NCBI GenBank assembly: GCA_022787085.1
Contig: JALFVE010000028.1
Coordinates: 1-64,000, forward strand
Length of the DNA: 64,000 nt
Source of the DNA: Oscillospiraceae bacterium
GTDB lineage: Bacteria > Bacillota > Clostridia > Oscillospirales > Ruminococcaceae
Reading direction: 5' to 3'
The stretch's first letter is position 1. Every line of letters starts with the position of its first letter. The position numbers were made by a program, and so were the translations under genes. Below the pieces are notes generated by a model. That model made no database searches and was not told the DNA's origin. It saw nothing but the letters and a program-made list of their open reading frames with translations. Of this stretch, positions 43,802 through 52,082 are shown one piece after another.

Positions 43802-45115
43802 TCAATAAACATAATACTTATCGTAGCCCATTGCGGTGAGAGCCTTAACAGCACGGTCAAACTCGTCCGCAGACATGGATTCCCTGTCCAGCATGGGATA
43901 TGATGGCAGCTCGCCGCAGCGGTCGGAGACCTCTCCGAAAATCGCAGTTATCTTCTCATACATCTCCATGTCGTCAAGAATAATTTCCTCATCCCCCGCA
44001 ACCATGGTGCGGCTGATGTTGTTTTCGGAGTAATCTATCATTATCCTGCAGCCTGTCAGCTCTTCGGGATAGAAAAGCTCGCTGTAGCCCCTGATAACGG
44101 AATTTGCCGTAATTCTGAGCATTACCTCGGTGCCCGCATCATTGCCCGCATTGTTCATCATAACCGCAAGGCTTGTGAGAGCGTGATACCTGTCACTGTA
44201 GGGAGAGACCTCCTCGCCCAGCATATCAATATCCGAGGAACGGAACTCGGGGAATATGAAATCATCGCAGATAATTTCGTCAAAGCCCGCCGTTCCAAGC
44301 TCGGTAATAATATCGCAGAGATACTCCCGGGCAGTTTCATCAAAGGGAGAAAGCCATGGCTTGCCGCCCTTGTCGGGAGATGTGTCAAGCCATGTGTCCC
44401 CGTCCTCGCTGCGGTATGAGCCGTCACGGTAATCTCCGTAGCGGTTGTTGTCATAAAGCACGGAAACAAGGGCAACGGGGCGAAGCCCCCTGCTCTCGGC
44501 AGCACTTACGATCTGAGCGGCTGAAAGCTCGGATTCCACAGGATCATTGCCGTCAATGACCGTATCAACAAAATCAAGCTCCGTTGCGTAATGGAAAATT
44601 CCGCCCTCGGTCTTAACGGGGAAAATAACAGCGCTGCAGCCGTCTGCCGCAAGCTCGTCAAGAGCGGCATTCAGGCTGTCCTCGTCCGCCATGAAATCGG
44701 GGTCGAGATAATACGCCGCACCGCCCTCCTTAACAAGCGGCGCAGGAGCGGCAGTTTCCGAAACAGCTTCGGAAACCGTCTCGGAGACAGCCTCGGTCGC
44801 AGCGGGCAGCGTCGCAGCAGGCAGCGTCACAGCATTGCTTTCGGAAGCAGCTGTATCCGCACCGCTCTGTACAGCTTCGGATAAATCGGGCAGGCTTTCG
44901 GAAACAACATCCGTATCGGAGGGAGACCATGGCTGAGACTCGGTCCTGTCGGGACGGGAAGCGATATATCTTCCGATAGGACCCGCCACGCTGTAGCCCA
45001 CAAATATAAGCGCCGCAACAGCCGCCGCACCCGCAATTATCTTGACGGTATTCTCATTTCTTCTTTTTATTTTGTAATGCCTTTTTGGTTTAAAAATTTT
45101 CTTTCTTCGTTTCAT
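43802..45115 (-). CDS. DUF4015 putative glycoside hydrolase, membrane-anchored
   Basis: The 437-residue protein has a very basic N-terminus, one membrane helix (about 25-45), an Ala/Ser/Thr/Glu-rich linker (about 55-125) and a TIM-barrel-like domain (about 130-435). The strand-end block FDEIICDDFIFPEF resembles the DEIQFDYVRFP signature of the DUF4015/GHL13 glycosidase-like family. The substrate is unknown; a wall or exopolysaccharide target is possible given the external location. It follows the rnfA-like gene by 19 bases and precedes miaB by 18. Confidence 0.75.
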   Translation of the reverse strand: MKRRKKIFKPKRHYKIKRRNENTVKIIAGAAAVAALIFVGYSVAGPIGRYIASRPDRTESQPWSPSDTDVVSESLPDLSEAVQSGADTAASESNAVTLPAATLPAATEAVSETVSEAVSETAAPAPLVKEGGAAYYLDPDFMADEDSLNAALDELAADGCSAVIFPVKTEGGIFHYATELDFVDTVIDGNDPVESELSAAQIVSAAESRGLRPVALVSVLYDNNRYGDYRDGSYRSEDGDTWLDTSPDKGGKPWLSPFDETAREYLCDIITELGTAGFDEIICDDFIFPEFRSSDIDMLGEEVSPYSDRYHALTSLAVMMNNAGNDAGTEVMLRITANSVIRGYSELFYPEELTGCRIMIDYSENNISRTMVAGDEEIILDDMEMYEKITAIFGEVSDRCGELPSYPMLDRESMSADEFDRAVKALTAMGYDKYYVY

Positions 45116-45134
45116 TATCCTTTGTCCTTTCTGT

Positions 45135-45737
45135 CTATATAAAAGAGGGAGCGTGTCCTGCGATGCCGAACACCGCCATAGCCATTATCCCCGAGAATAT
45201 CATAACCGCAGGGAAGCCTCGGAACGCTCTCGGAACATCCTTTGAATAAAGCTTCTGATAAACTCCCGAGAGCATATAGGAGGCAGCTGTGAAGCCCGCT
45301 CCCGCCGTTAATCCGAAAAGGAGATATTCGCCGAGAGAGGAGCAGCCCGAAGCGCTCAGGAATATTGTACCCATCACAGCGCTGTTAAACGCAGAGATAT
45401 GCACATATTTTTTAATTTTAGAAAATTTTGACCTTGCAAACAGAAAAATGCACAGCAGGGTCATCAGATAAATACCGCCAACAATAAAAGCATAAAGCGC
45501 CACAAGGAACTGCCTGCCGCCCTCGGCAGAAAAAAGCTGAGATACTGCCCACATAGCGGCGGAGGCAGTCAGCGTGAAATAGGATACGCCGAGACAAACT
45601 CCCGGGAGTGTCCTGTTATTCTTAGCGGCAGCGATCATGGGAGTAATGCCGAAGGCTCGGGCAAAGACGAAATTTTCCGAAATGACCGAAGTCAGGACGG
45701 AGAGAATAAAGCCCTGAAAAAATCCCGCATCGTTCAT
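45135..45737 (-). CDS. rnfA: RnfA-like membrane protein lacking iron-sulfur cysteines
   Basis: A 200-residue protein with six membrane helices that lines up with RnfA/NqrE: ENFVFARAFGITPMIAAAK for the usual NNFVL..LGLCP, FNSAVMG for TNCAVLG, and DVPRAFRGFPAVMI near the C-terminus. Both cysteines that hold the intramembrane iron-sulfur centre in known Rnf/Nqr complexes are replaced (by Thr and Ser). It overlaps the rnfE-like gene by 4 bases. Electron transfer by the known route therefore looks impossible; the role is unknown. Confidence 0.8.
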   Translation of the reverse strand: MNDAGFFQGFILSVLTSVISENFVFARAFGITPMIAAAKNNRTLPGVCLGVSYFTLTASAAMWAVSQLFSAEGGRQFLVALYAFIVGGIYLMTLLCIFLFARSKFSKIKKYVHISAFNSAVMGTIFLSASGCSSLGEYLLFGLTAGAGFTAASYMLSGVYQKLYSKDVPRAFRGFPAVMIFSGIMAMAVFGIAGHAPSFI

Positions 45738-46336
45738 CTGCCGCCCTCCTTCCTGAATAATCTTATAAATGCGCCCATGAGACCGATGAGAATGAATCCG
45801 CCGCAGGGAGCGTTCAGCAGAGGGACAGTGACGCTTACTCCGTAAAGAGTGCCGTCAATGCCGCCCGTTGAGAAAAGCTCTCTCACAAACCCAAGAAATA
45901 TTATCGCCAGAGAAAATCCCATAATGTGGGAAATAACATCAAGGACCATTCTGCCCTTTTCCATACGGAAGAATCTCAGCTCCGCCGCACGGGTTATAAA
46001 CTCGCCCGAAACGATCATGGGAAGAAAAACACCAAGCTTTGACAGGTCATACTCAAGCCTTTCGCTCCAAAAAATATAAAAGGGGATATACACCGCCGCC
46101 GCAATAAAAGTATATAATATTATACGAAGAGCATATGGCAGCTTTTTGGGCAGAAAGGAGGATATCATCAGCGACATGAGCGTGACCGACGAAAACACCG
46201 CCGCATAGCAAAGAGCGCCCCGCAGGGTATTTGCGGCAATAACGGCGGGAGCCAGAGACATTCCCGCAGCAAAAACGGGATTGTGAGAAAATATTCCTTC
46301 AGAAAACGACCATTTTTTCTCAGTCTTCTCCACCAT
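45734..46336 (-). CDS. rnfE: RnfE-like membrane protein lacking iron-sulfur cysteines
   Basis: A 200-residue six-helix protein resembling RnfE/NqrD: HNPVFAAGMSLAPAVIAANT stands for the usual NNPVLVQLLGLCPLLAVT, LGVFLPMIVSGEFITRAAE for LGIFIPLIVTNCIVVGRAE, and LGFVRELFSTG for the LRE motif. The two metal-binding cysteines become Ala and Gly/Glu. The start overlaps the rnfD-like gene by 17 bases, the end overlaps the rnfA-like gene by 4. Tight coupling indicates one complex. Confidence 0.8.
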   Translation of the reverse strand: MVEKTEKKWSFSEGIFSHNPVFAAGMSLAPAVIAANTLRGALCYAAVFSSVTLMSLMISSFLPKKLPYALRIILYTFIAAAVYIPFYIFWSERLEYDLSKLGVFLPMIVSGEFITRAAELRFFRMEKGRMVLDVISHIMGFSLAIIFLGFVRELFSTGGIDGTLYGVSVTVPLLNAPCGGFILIGLMGAFIRLFRKEGGR

Positions 46337-47369
46337 CTCCGCCTCCTGTCATAGCAATAGTCTCGTTGATATCCTCTTCGTATTTACCGAAAATGCTTTT
46401 CGCCCTTTTTCTACGGCGGGAAAGCTCGCCGAACCTGCCTGTAAGCCCCGCAAAGGGCGCAGCCAGAACCGCCGCATATACAACGGGATTTTCAAGACGG
46501 GATATCTCCCCCGCCGCAATAACCAGCAGCCCCGAGATCACCCCGAAGAAAACCCTTTCGGGCGCAGTTTTCGGAACGATGTTGATATCCGAGGAGAGAA
46601 ATGCGGAGCCGAAAAGGAGCATACCGCCCGCAAGAGCGGTCTTTACCCTGAAAATGCCGCCCTGAGCCATGCTCCATCCGAGAACGAGAGCAAGCTGGGT
46701 AAAGAAAACCGTTCCCGACACAGCCCTTTGGGATATGAGATAAAGCGCACACACCGCCGTCAGCACCGTAAAGGTGCAGCCCATAGGACCTGTGAAATTG
46801 CCGATAAGCAGCTCAATATCCGTGTATGAAGCGGATGTAGCCTGAGCCGACGAATAGGTAAAGGAGGGATACAGCCCCTCTGTGATGATATTCCCGAGGG
46901 GAAGCTCCGTCATGGGCTTCGGGTATGACAGAACCGCAGAGGGAAAGCACAGCTCTGCGAAAATATATCCCGCTGCAGCGCAGCTTACTATCTCCCTGCC
47001 ATGACCGCCGAAGGGGTGCTTTGCAATGCATATGGCAAATGCGCAGGCAGCGGCAGCCACAGTATAAGGAACGGATGCAGGCATCATCAGGGCAACAGTC
47101 AGCCCCGTAATGATGGGAGAAATGTCATGGATATGCAAAGTTCTTCTCTGCATAATAAGACAGAGAACGTCCAGCGCCCAGCAAACAGCGGCGCACATGA
47201 CCGCCAGCACAGCCGCCCTCATGCCGTAATAATAAACGGACATTGCCGAGATCACCGCAAGTACAAGAAGGAGATTGACCATGGCTCCGAAATCCTCGGG
47301 ACGGCGGCTCTCTCCGTCTTTGCCGCTTCGGACAAAGGTGGTGAGCATACGAGGTTCTTTCTTTTTCAT
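46320..47369 (-). CDS. rnfD: RnfD/NqrB-like membrane protein
   Basis: The 349-residue protein has about nine or ten membrane helices and RnfD-type blocks: HIHDISPIITGLTVALMMP (usual DGSALVTGLLLALTLP), IAKHPFGGHGREIVSCAAAGY (usual AKHLFGGLGYNPFNPA), and SSAQATSAS at the flavin site, where SGAT normally holds covalent FMN on Thr. The glycine of that motif is missing. The ATG at 47369 has AAGGAT upstream; the much longer frame to 47681 runs through the divergent mecA-like gene. RnfC, RnfG and RnfB genes are not present. Confidence 0.8.
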   Translation of the reverse strand: MKKKEPRMLTTFVRSGKDGESRRPEDFGAMVNLLLVLAVISAMSVYYYGMRAAVLAVMCAAVCWALDVLCLIMQRRTLHIHDISPIITGLTVALMMPASVPYTVAAAACAFAICIAKHPFGGHGREIVSCAAAGYIFAELCFPSAVLSYPKPMTELPLGNIITEGLYPSFTYSSAQATSASYTDIELLIGNFTGPMGCTFTVLTAVCALYLISQRAVSGTVFFTQLALVLGWSMAQGGIFRVKTALAGGMLLFGSAFLSSDINIVPKTAPERVFFGVISGLLVIAAGEISRLENPVVYAAVLAAPFAGLTGRFGELSRRRKRAKSIFGKYEEDINETIAMTGGGDGGED

Positions 47370-47418
47370 ATATATTATCCTTAAAAAATCTTTGACTTTA
47401 CGAATAGGGGGGAACGCC

Positions 47419-47982
47419 TTGCGAATAGAACGAACGGGCGCAGCCGCAGCAAAGGCAATTATCACAGGAAATGAGCTGCGCCGTGCAGGACTGACTGTTA
47501 CCGAGCTGCAAAACGGAATGCCCGCAGCTCTGCCGCTTATCGCCGAAATAGCGGAAAAAGCGTTTCCCGAAGGGGAACGGGTACGCATTTCGGTGGAGAT
47601 ATATCCCGCAAAATGGGGAGGGTGTATTTTTGTCATGACCCGAAACAGAAGCGACGAAAGGCTCTGCAAAATGATAATCACCGCATATTCCGCCGACGTG
47701 ATAACAGAGCTGTGCCGAAAAATAGCAGATATGGGGCTATGCTGCCCCGAAAGCGTCCTTGTGGGCGGCTGTGATCATTTAAGGCTGATCGCAAGCCTTC
47801 CCGAGGATATGCTCCTGTTCGGCAGCCTTGAAGAAGCAAGCTTTTTCCCCGCCGACGAAGCATCTCTCGCAAAGCTCTCCGAGCATGACAGGATAATAAT
47901 CCCGAAAAATGCGGTCGCCCTGCTCGCAAAATTATCTCATCGAACGAGCAGCGGCAGCCATATCGCCCTTGAAGAGATATGA
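47419..47982 (+). CDS. mecA: MecA-like ClpC adaptor protein
   Basis: MecA presents substrates to ClpCP and helps ClpC assemble. The 187-residue protein begins with (TTG)RIERTG, then ELRRAGLTVTEL (MecA: DLEDRGF), then an IAEKAFPEGERVRISVEIYPAKWGGCIFVMTR block (MecA: PLWIQVQALEKGLEVIVT), a linker of about 20 residues, and a ClpC-binding-like domain with DHLRLIASLPEDMLLFGSLEE. Sequence identity looks low but the order fits. The TTG start has GGGGGG 7 bases upstream and lies 49 bases from the divergent rnfD-like start. Its last 51 bases overlap the end of rpe on the other strand. Confidence 0.72.
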   Translation: MRIERTGAAAAKAIITGNELRRAGLTVTELQNGMPAALPLIAEIAEKAFPEGERVRISVEIYPAKWGGCIFVMTRNRSDERLCKMIITAYSADVITELCRKIADMGLCCPESVLVGGCDHLRLIASLPEDMLLFGSLEEASFFPADEASLAKLSEHDRIIIPKNAVALLAKLSHRTSSGSHIALEEI

Positions 47983-48573
47983 GCCTGCAACGAGAATATC
48001 AGCCCCCGCCTCTCTTACAAGAGCGGCGGTCTCGGCGTTGATGCCGCCGTCCACCTGAATGTGAGCATGGGGACATTCCCTGTTGATATATTCTCTCAGC
48101 TCTTTAATTTTGGGTAGCATATCATGCATAAAGCCCTGACCGCCGAAGCCCGGCTCAACGGTCATAACGAGAACCATATCGGCAGAGCTTACAAAGGGAA
48201 GAACAGCTTCTGCGGGAGTTGCGGGCTTAATTGCAATGCCCGCCTTTTTTCCCTTTTCCTTAATCTCACGGATAACTGCGGCGGGGTCGGACTGGGATTC
48301 AAGATGAAAGCTTATCATATCCGCTCCGCTGTCTGCAAAAACGCCGATATATTTCAGGGGGTCGGTTATCATAAGATGAACATCGATGAACATATCCGTA
48401 TACTTGCGGACTCCCGCAAGAACAGGTATTCCATAGCTGATATTGGGCACGAAAACACCGTCCATTACGTCAAAATGAACATGGTCACAGCCGCTTTTCT
48501 TTATCCTGTCAAGCTCCTCTCCCAGGCGGCAGACATCCGCACTGAGGATAGAAGCGGAAACGATCGTATCCAA
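47932..48573 (-). CDS. rpe: Ribulose-phosphate 3-epimerase
   Basis: Rpe interconverts ribulose-5-phosphate and xylulose-5-phosphate. The 213-residue TIM-barrel protein has SASILSADVCRLGEEL, HFDVMDGVFVPNI, DVHLMI, VMTVEPGFGGQGF, VDGGINAETA and GADILVAGSYLF, all family motifs. The start is TTG (48573) with AAAGGAG 10 bases upstream. It works with the split transketolase at 24549-26346. Confidence 0.95.
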   Translation of the reverse strand: MDTIVSASILSADVCRLGEELDRIKKSGCDHVHFDVMDGVFVPNISYGIPVLAGVRKYTDMFIDVHLMITDPLKYIGVFADSGADMISFHLESQSDPAAVIREIKEKGKKAGIAIKPATPAEAVLPFVSSADMVLVMTVEPGFGGQGFMHDMLPKIKELREYINRECPHAHIQVDGGINAETAALVREAGADILVAGSYLFKGDMAAAARSMR

Positions 48574-48639
48574 TGCAAAAAGACTCCTTTAACGCAAAAA
48601 TAAGAAGAAATGCCGCCGTAAAGACAGCTATACATATTA

Positions 48640-48668
48640 AGTATAAACCAAGTTCGCCCCGCCGTCAA
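48640..48668 (-). promoter_or_regulatory. rpe promoter
   Basis: TTGACG (48663-48668), 17 bases, TATACT (48640-48645). The rest of the 339-base gap to the next gene holds the divergent YerC promoter and nothing else I recognise. Confidence 0.7.
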
Positions 48669-48821
48669 TACAAATTTCGGGCGGATTTTTCATTTCGGAA
48701 AATTCGACTATTTTCGAGGGACGGCAAACAAAAGGCTTGTGCAAATTAATTAGTACGTCCCCCATATCCTGCCAAAGTCGGCGTAAATTGTTATGAAAAT
48801 ATTAAATTATACATTTTCCTC

Positions 48822-48850
48822 TTTACTTTTATATTTTAGAGTGCTAAAAT
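48822..48850 (+). promoter_or_regulatory. Promoter of the YerC-like gene
   Basis: TTTACT (48822-48827), 17 bases, TAAAAT (48845-48850), about 60 bases before the start codon. Confidence 0.6.
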
Positions 48851-48912
48851 AGAATTATACCGATTCCGTAATAAAAAAGGAAAAAAATCTAACCGAAAGG
48901 AATGTATATATC

Positions 48913-49266
48913 ATGGATGAAAACAGAGCAGACGAAAAGAGCCTCAGCTTTCTTTACGACGCAATTCTAAGCCTTGAAACAAGGGAGGAATGTGCAAAAT
49001 TCTTAGACGACCTCTGCACCTCTCTGGAGCTGAAATCACTGTCCCAGAGAATGCTGGTGGCGAAAATGCTTTCCGAGAAGAAGATATATAACAATATCGT
49101 TGCGGGAACAGGCGCAAGCACCGCCACCATCAGCCGTGTGAACCGCACCCTTAACAGCAAGTACAGCGGCGAGGGATACCGAATCGTGTTCGAGCGTCTG
49201 AAGAATGTGACCACCGATGATATCCTCGGCGTGAACACAGGCGCCGAAGGCTCGGAGGACAAGTAA
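48913..49266 (+). CDS. TrpR/YerC/YecD-family regulator
   Basis: A 117-residue helical protein with a TrpR-like helix-turn-helix (about 38-85, SLSQRMLVAKMLSEKKIYNNIVAGTGASTATISRVNRTL), the YerC/YecD type found next to varied genes in Bacillota. Target and effector are unknown. AAAGGA precedes the ATG. It is followed after 3 bases by a methyltransferase gene and probably heads an operon that includes hslO, ddl and murI. Confidence 0.88.
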   Translation: MDENRADEKSLSFLYDAILSLETREECAKFLDDLCTSLELKSLSQRMLVAKMLSEKKIYNNIVAGTGASTATISRVNRTLNSKYSGEGYRIVFERLKNVTTDDILGVNTGAEGSEDK

Positions 49267-49269
49267 GAA

Positions 49270-50031
49270 TTGAGCGGCTACAGCGCATTTGCGTATTTTT
49301 ACGACAGACTCACCGAGAATATTTCCTACAAGGCAAGAGCCGAATATTTCGACAGTCTCATAAAGCTCCACGGCGGCAAAAAGGGAATACTTTTAGACCT
49401 TGCCTGCGGAACGGGAAGCCTTTCCGAGGAGCTTGCGAAAATGGGCTATGACGTTATCGGAACAGACGCCTCGGAGGAAATGCTCTCCTGCGCCATGGAC
49501 AAGAAATTTGAAAGCGGGCTGCCCATTCAGTATCTTTGTCAGGACATGACAAGGCTTGATATGTTCGGCACAATTGACGTTACCCTCTGCGCTCTGGACA
49601 GCATAAATCATCTGTCCTGCCTTGAGGATATAAGAAAAACCTTTGAAAGAGTCTCGCTGTTCTGCGAACCCGGGGGGCTGTTCATTTTTGATATTAACAC
49701 ACCCCATAAGCACAGGAATATCCTCGGGAACAGCACCTATGTCTATGACCTTGAGGATGTTTACTGCGTGTGGCAGAACACATTTGCGGAAAATTCCCCC
49801 GATAATCGGGTGGATATTTCCCTTGATATTTTTGAAAAAAACAAGAGCGGCACATATGAAAGATACACAGACGAGCTTTCGGAGATCGCCTTTGAACGTG
49901 ATATCATCGAAAAGGAGCTTATTAGCTCGGGAATGACGGTGGAGGCGGTCTATGATTATGATTCCCTCGAATCTCCCCGACCCGAAAGCGAGAAGCTGGT
50001 ATTTGTGGCAAAAAAGCCGATGTGCCCATAA
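49270..50031 (+). CDS. Class I SAM-dependent methyltransferase
   Basis: A 253-residue Rossmann-fold methyltransferase with motif I LLDLACGTGSLSEEL (about 40-54), the acidic GTDASEEML and the LDSINHL motif IV region. The substrate is unknown; members in this position are annotated only as methyltransferases. The start is TTG, 3 bases after the YerC stop, with GGAGG 11 bases upstream. Confidence 0.88.
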   Translation: MSGYSAFAYFYDRLTENISYKARAEYFDSLIKLHGGKKGILLDLACGTGSLSEELAKMGYDVIGTDASEEMLSCAMDKKFESGLPIQYLCQDMTRLDMFGTIDVTLCALDSINHLSCLEDIRKTFERVSLFCEPGGLFIFDINTPHKHRNILGNSTYVYDLEDVYCVWQNTFAENSPDNRVDISLDIFEKNKSGTYERYTDELSEIAFERDIIEKELISSGMTVEAVYDYDSLESPRPESEKLVFVAKKPMCP

Positions 50032-50052
50032 AAAAAAGGAGTAACCCCTGTT

Positions 50053-50934
50053 ATGGCAAAAATCGTAAGGACGATCTCCGAGGACGCATCCGTTGTGGCG
50101 ACGGCAATTGACGCAACGGACATAGTTTCGGAGATTGAAAGAATACACAAGACCTCTGCGGTCGTTACCGCAGCCTTAGGCAGGCTCACTGTTGCCGCAT
50201 CGCTTATGGGAATAGGCCTCAAGGGCGAAAAAGACACCCTCACCCTGAGAATGAACGGAAACGGTCCCGCAGGAGCGCTTATCGCCGTTGCGGACAGCTT
50301 CGGAAACGTAAAATCCTACGTCTGCAATCCCGTTGTTGAGATACCTCTCAATAAGTTCGGCAAGCTGGACGTTTCGGGTGCGGTGGGAAAGGACGGCACC
50401 CTTTCGGTGGTAAAGGATCTGGGACTAAAAGAGCCTTACTGCGGTCAGGTGCCCATCGTTTCGGGTGAGATTGCCGAGGATATCGCAAGTTATTTTGCGA
50501 CCTCCGAACAGATACCCACCGTCTGCGGACTGGGCGTTCTCGTAAATCCCGACCTGACTGTTAAGGCGGCAGGAGGATATCTTGTCCAGCTTCTTCCCTT
50601 TGCGGACGAGAGCTGCATTGATATCCTAGAGAAAAATGTAAATTCTCTTCCCTCCGTTACACAGATGCTCTCCTCGGGCGTTACAGCCGAGGAAATGGCG
50701 ATGAAGGTACTTGAGGGCTTAAAGCCCAATGTAATGGACGATCTCACCGCCTCCTACAAATGCGACTGCTCAAGGGAAAGAGTGGAAAGAGCGCTTATCT
50801 CCATCGGCAGCGCTGAGCTTGACGAAATGGCTGAGGAAGAAGAAAATTCCGAGGTATGCTGTCATTTCTGCGGAAAGAAATACAATTTCACCTCCGAACA
50901 GATAAGGGAGCTTTCCCGTCAGGCAAGGTCATAA
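50053..50934 (+). CDS. hslO: Redox-regulated chaperone Hsp33
   Basis: Hsp33 is switched on by oxidation of a zinc-bound cysteine cluster and holds unfolding proteins. The 293-residue protein has the N-terminal core (LTLRMNGNGPAGALIAVAD) and the C-terminal redox switch CDC (about 236-238) and CHFC (about 269-272). AAAGGAG lies 11 bases before the ATG. Typical of a strict anaerobe meeting oxidant stress. Confidence 0.95.
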   Translation: MAKIVRTISEDASVVATAIDATDIVSEIERIHKTSAVVTAALGRLTVAASLMGIGLKGEKDTLTLRMNGNGPAGALIAVADSFGNVKSYVCNPVVEIPLNKFGKLDVSGAVGKDGTLSVVKDLGLKEPYCGQVPIVSGEIAEDIASYFATSEQIPTVCGLGVLVNPDLTVKAAGGYLVQLLPFADESCIDILEKNVNSLPSVTQMLSSGVTAEEMAMKVLEGLKPNVMDDLTASYKCDCSRERVERALISIGSAELDEMAEEEENSEVCCHFCGKKYNFTSEQIRELSRQARS

Positions 50935-50999
50935 TCTCCCCCATCACAGAATATTATATAAACAGTCTAATAAGTCCTAATCTGAAAGGAATGAGCCGA

Positions 51000-52061
51000 A
51001 TGGCAAAAACAAGAGTCGCCGTTATCTTCGGCGGAATGTCAAATGAGCATGATATCTCGCTTATTTCAGCTTCAAACGTAATCTCCCATCTGGACCCCGA
51101 CAAGTACGAGATTATCCCCATCGGGATAACCCGAAAGGGAAGGTGGTTCTTCTATCCGGGAGATATCTCCTGCATCAAGGAGGACAGCTGGGAAAGCGAT
51201 CCCGACTGCGTTCCCGCAGCAATTCTCCCCGACCCCCTTTACAGAGGCATTGCAAAGATCACCGACAACCGCATTACAATTGTGAAGGTTGACGTGGTGT
51301 TCCCCGTGCTTCACGGAAAATTCGGCGAGGACGGCACTCTGCAGGGGCTTCTGGATATGTCGGGAATACCCTATGTGGGCTGCGGCTGTTTTGCCTCCGC
51401 CGCCTGCATGGACAAGGAATACGCCCACACCGTCTTAGAGAAAAACGGCGTGAACATGGCAAGGTACAGAACCGTAAGACAGAGCGATCTGGGCAATCTT
51501 GACGCAGTATGCGAGCAGATAGCAGATGAGCTTGACTATCCTCTGTTTGTAAAGCCCGCCTGCAGCGGCTCCTCGGTGGGAGTTAACAAGGCTTCCTGCT
51601 TCGAGGACTTAAAAAATGCCGTCAAGCTTGCATTTACCCATGACAAAAAGGTCATCGTGGAGGAATTTATCAAGGGCAGGGAGCTGGAATGTGCCGTTCT
51701 CGGAACGGACAACCCCTTCGCCTCGGACGTGGGTGAGATACTCTCCTGCAATGATTTCTATGATTATGACGCAAAGTACATACTGGGTACCTCGGGGCTT
51801 AATATCCCTGCGGATATCCCCCTTGAAGCTTCCAAGGAGATCCGTGAGACTGCCGTAAAGGCATTCAAGGCGCTGGGCTGCTTCGGGCTTTCGAGAGTGG
51901 ATTTCTTCCTTGCGGACAACGGAAGGGTGTATCTCAACGAGCTGAATACCATGCCCGGATTTACCTCAATAAGTATGTACCCGAAGCTTATGGAAAAGCT
52001 TGGCATCCCCTACGGCGAGCTTCTTGACAGACTGATAAAGCTTGCATTTGAAAGAAACTGA
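51000..52061 (+). CDS. ddl: D-alanine--D-alanine ligase
   Basis: Ddl makes the D-Ala-D-Ala dipeptide for peptidoglycan. The 353-residue ATP-grasp enzyme has VAVIFGGMSNEHDIS at the start, FPVLHGKFGEDGTLQG, PACSGSSVGV, EEFIKGRELECAVLG and LNELNTMPGFTSISMYP. The omega-loop sequence DYDAKY has the KY pair of D-Ala-adding enzymes, not the D-lactate-adding type. The ATG at 51000 has AAAGGA 9 bases upstream; a longer frame overlaps hslO. Confidence 0.95.
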   Translation: MAKTRVAVIFGGMSNEHDISLISASNVISHLDPDKYEIIPIGITRKGRWFFYPGDISCIKEDSWESDPDCVPAAILPDPLYRGIAKITDNRITIVKVDVVFPVLHGKFGEDGTLQGLLDMSGIPYVGCGCFASAACMDKEYAHTVLEKNGVNMARYRTVRQSDLGNLDAVCEQIADELDYPLFVKPACSGSSVGVNKASCFEDLKNAVKLAFTHDKKVIVEEFIKGRELECAVLGTDNPFASDVGEILSCNDFYDYDAKYILGTSGLNIPADIPLEASKEIRETAVKAFKALGCFGLSRVDFFLADNGRVYLNELNTMPGFTSISMYPKLMEKLGIPYGELLDRLIKLAFERN

Positions 52062-52082
52062 TGAAAGGTAACTGATGATATT

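Noticed and set aside
47370-47681. 104-residue N-terminal extension of the RnfD-like protein
   Set aside because: The extension runs antisense through the mecA-like gene and lacks hydrophobic or conserved sequence; a ribosome site precedes the ATG at 47369.
50856-50999. N-terminal extension of ddl overlapping hslO
   Set aside because: The family N-terminus and a well-placed AAAGGA fit the ATG at 51000.
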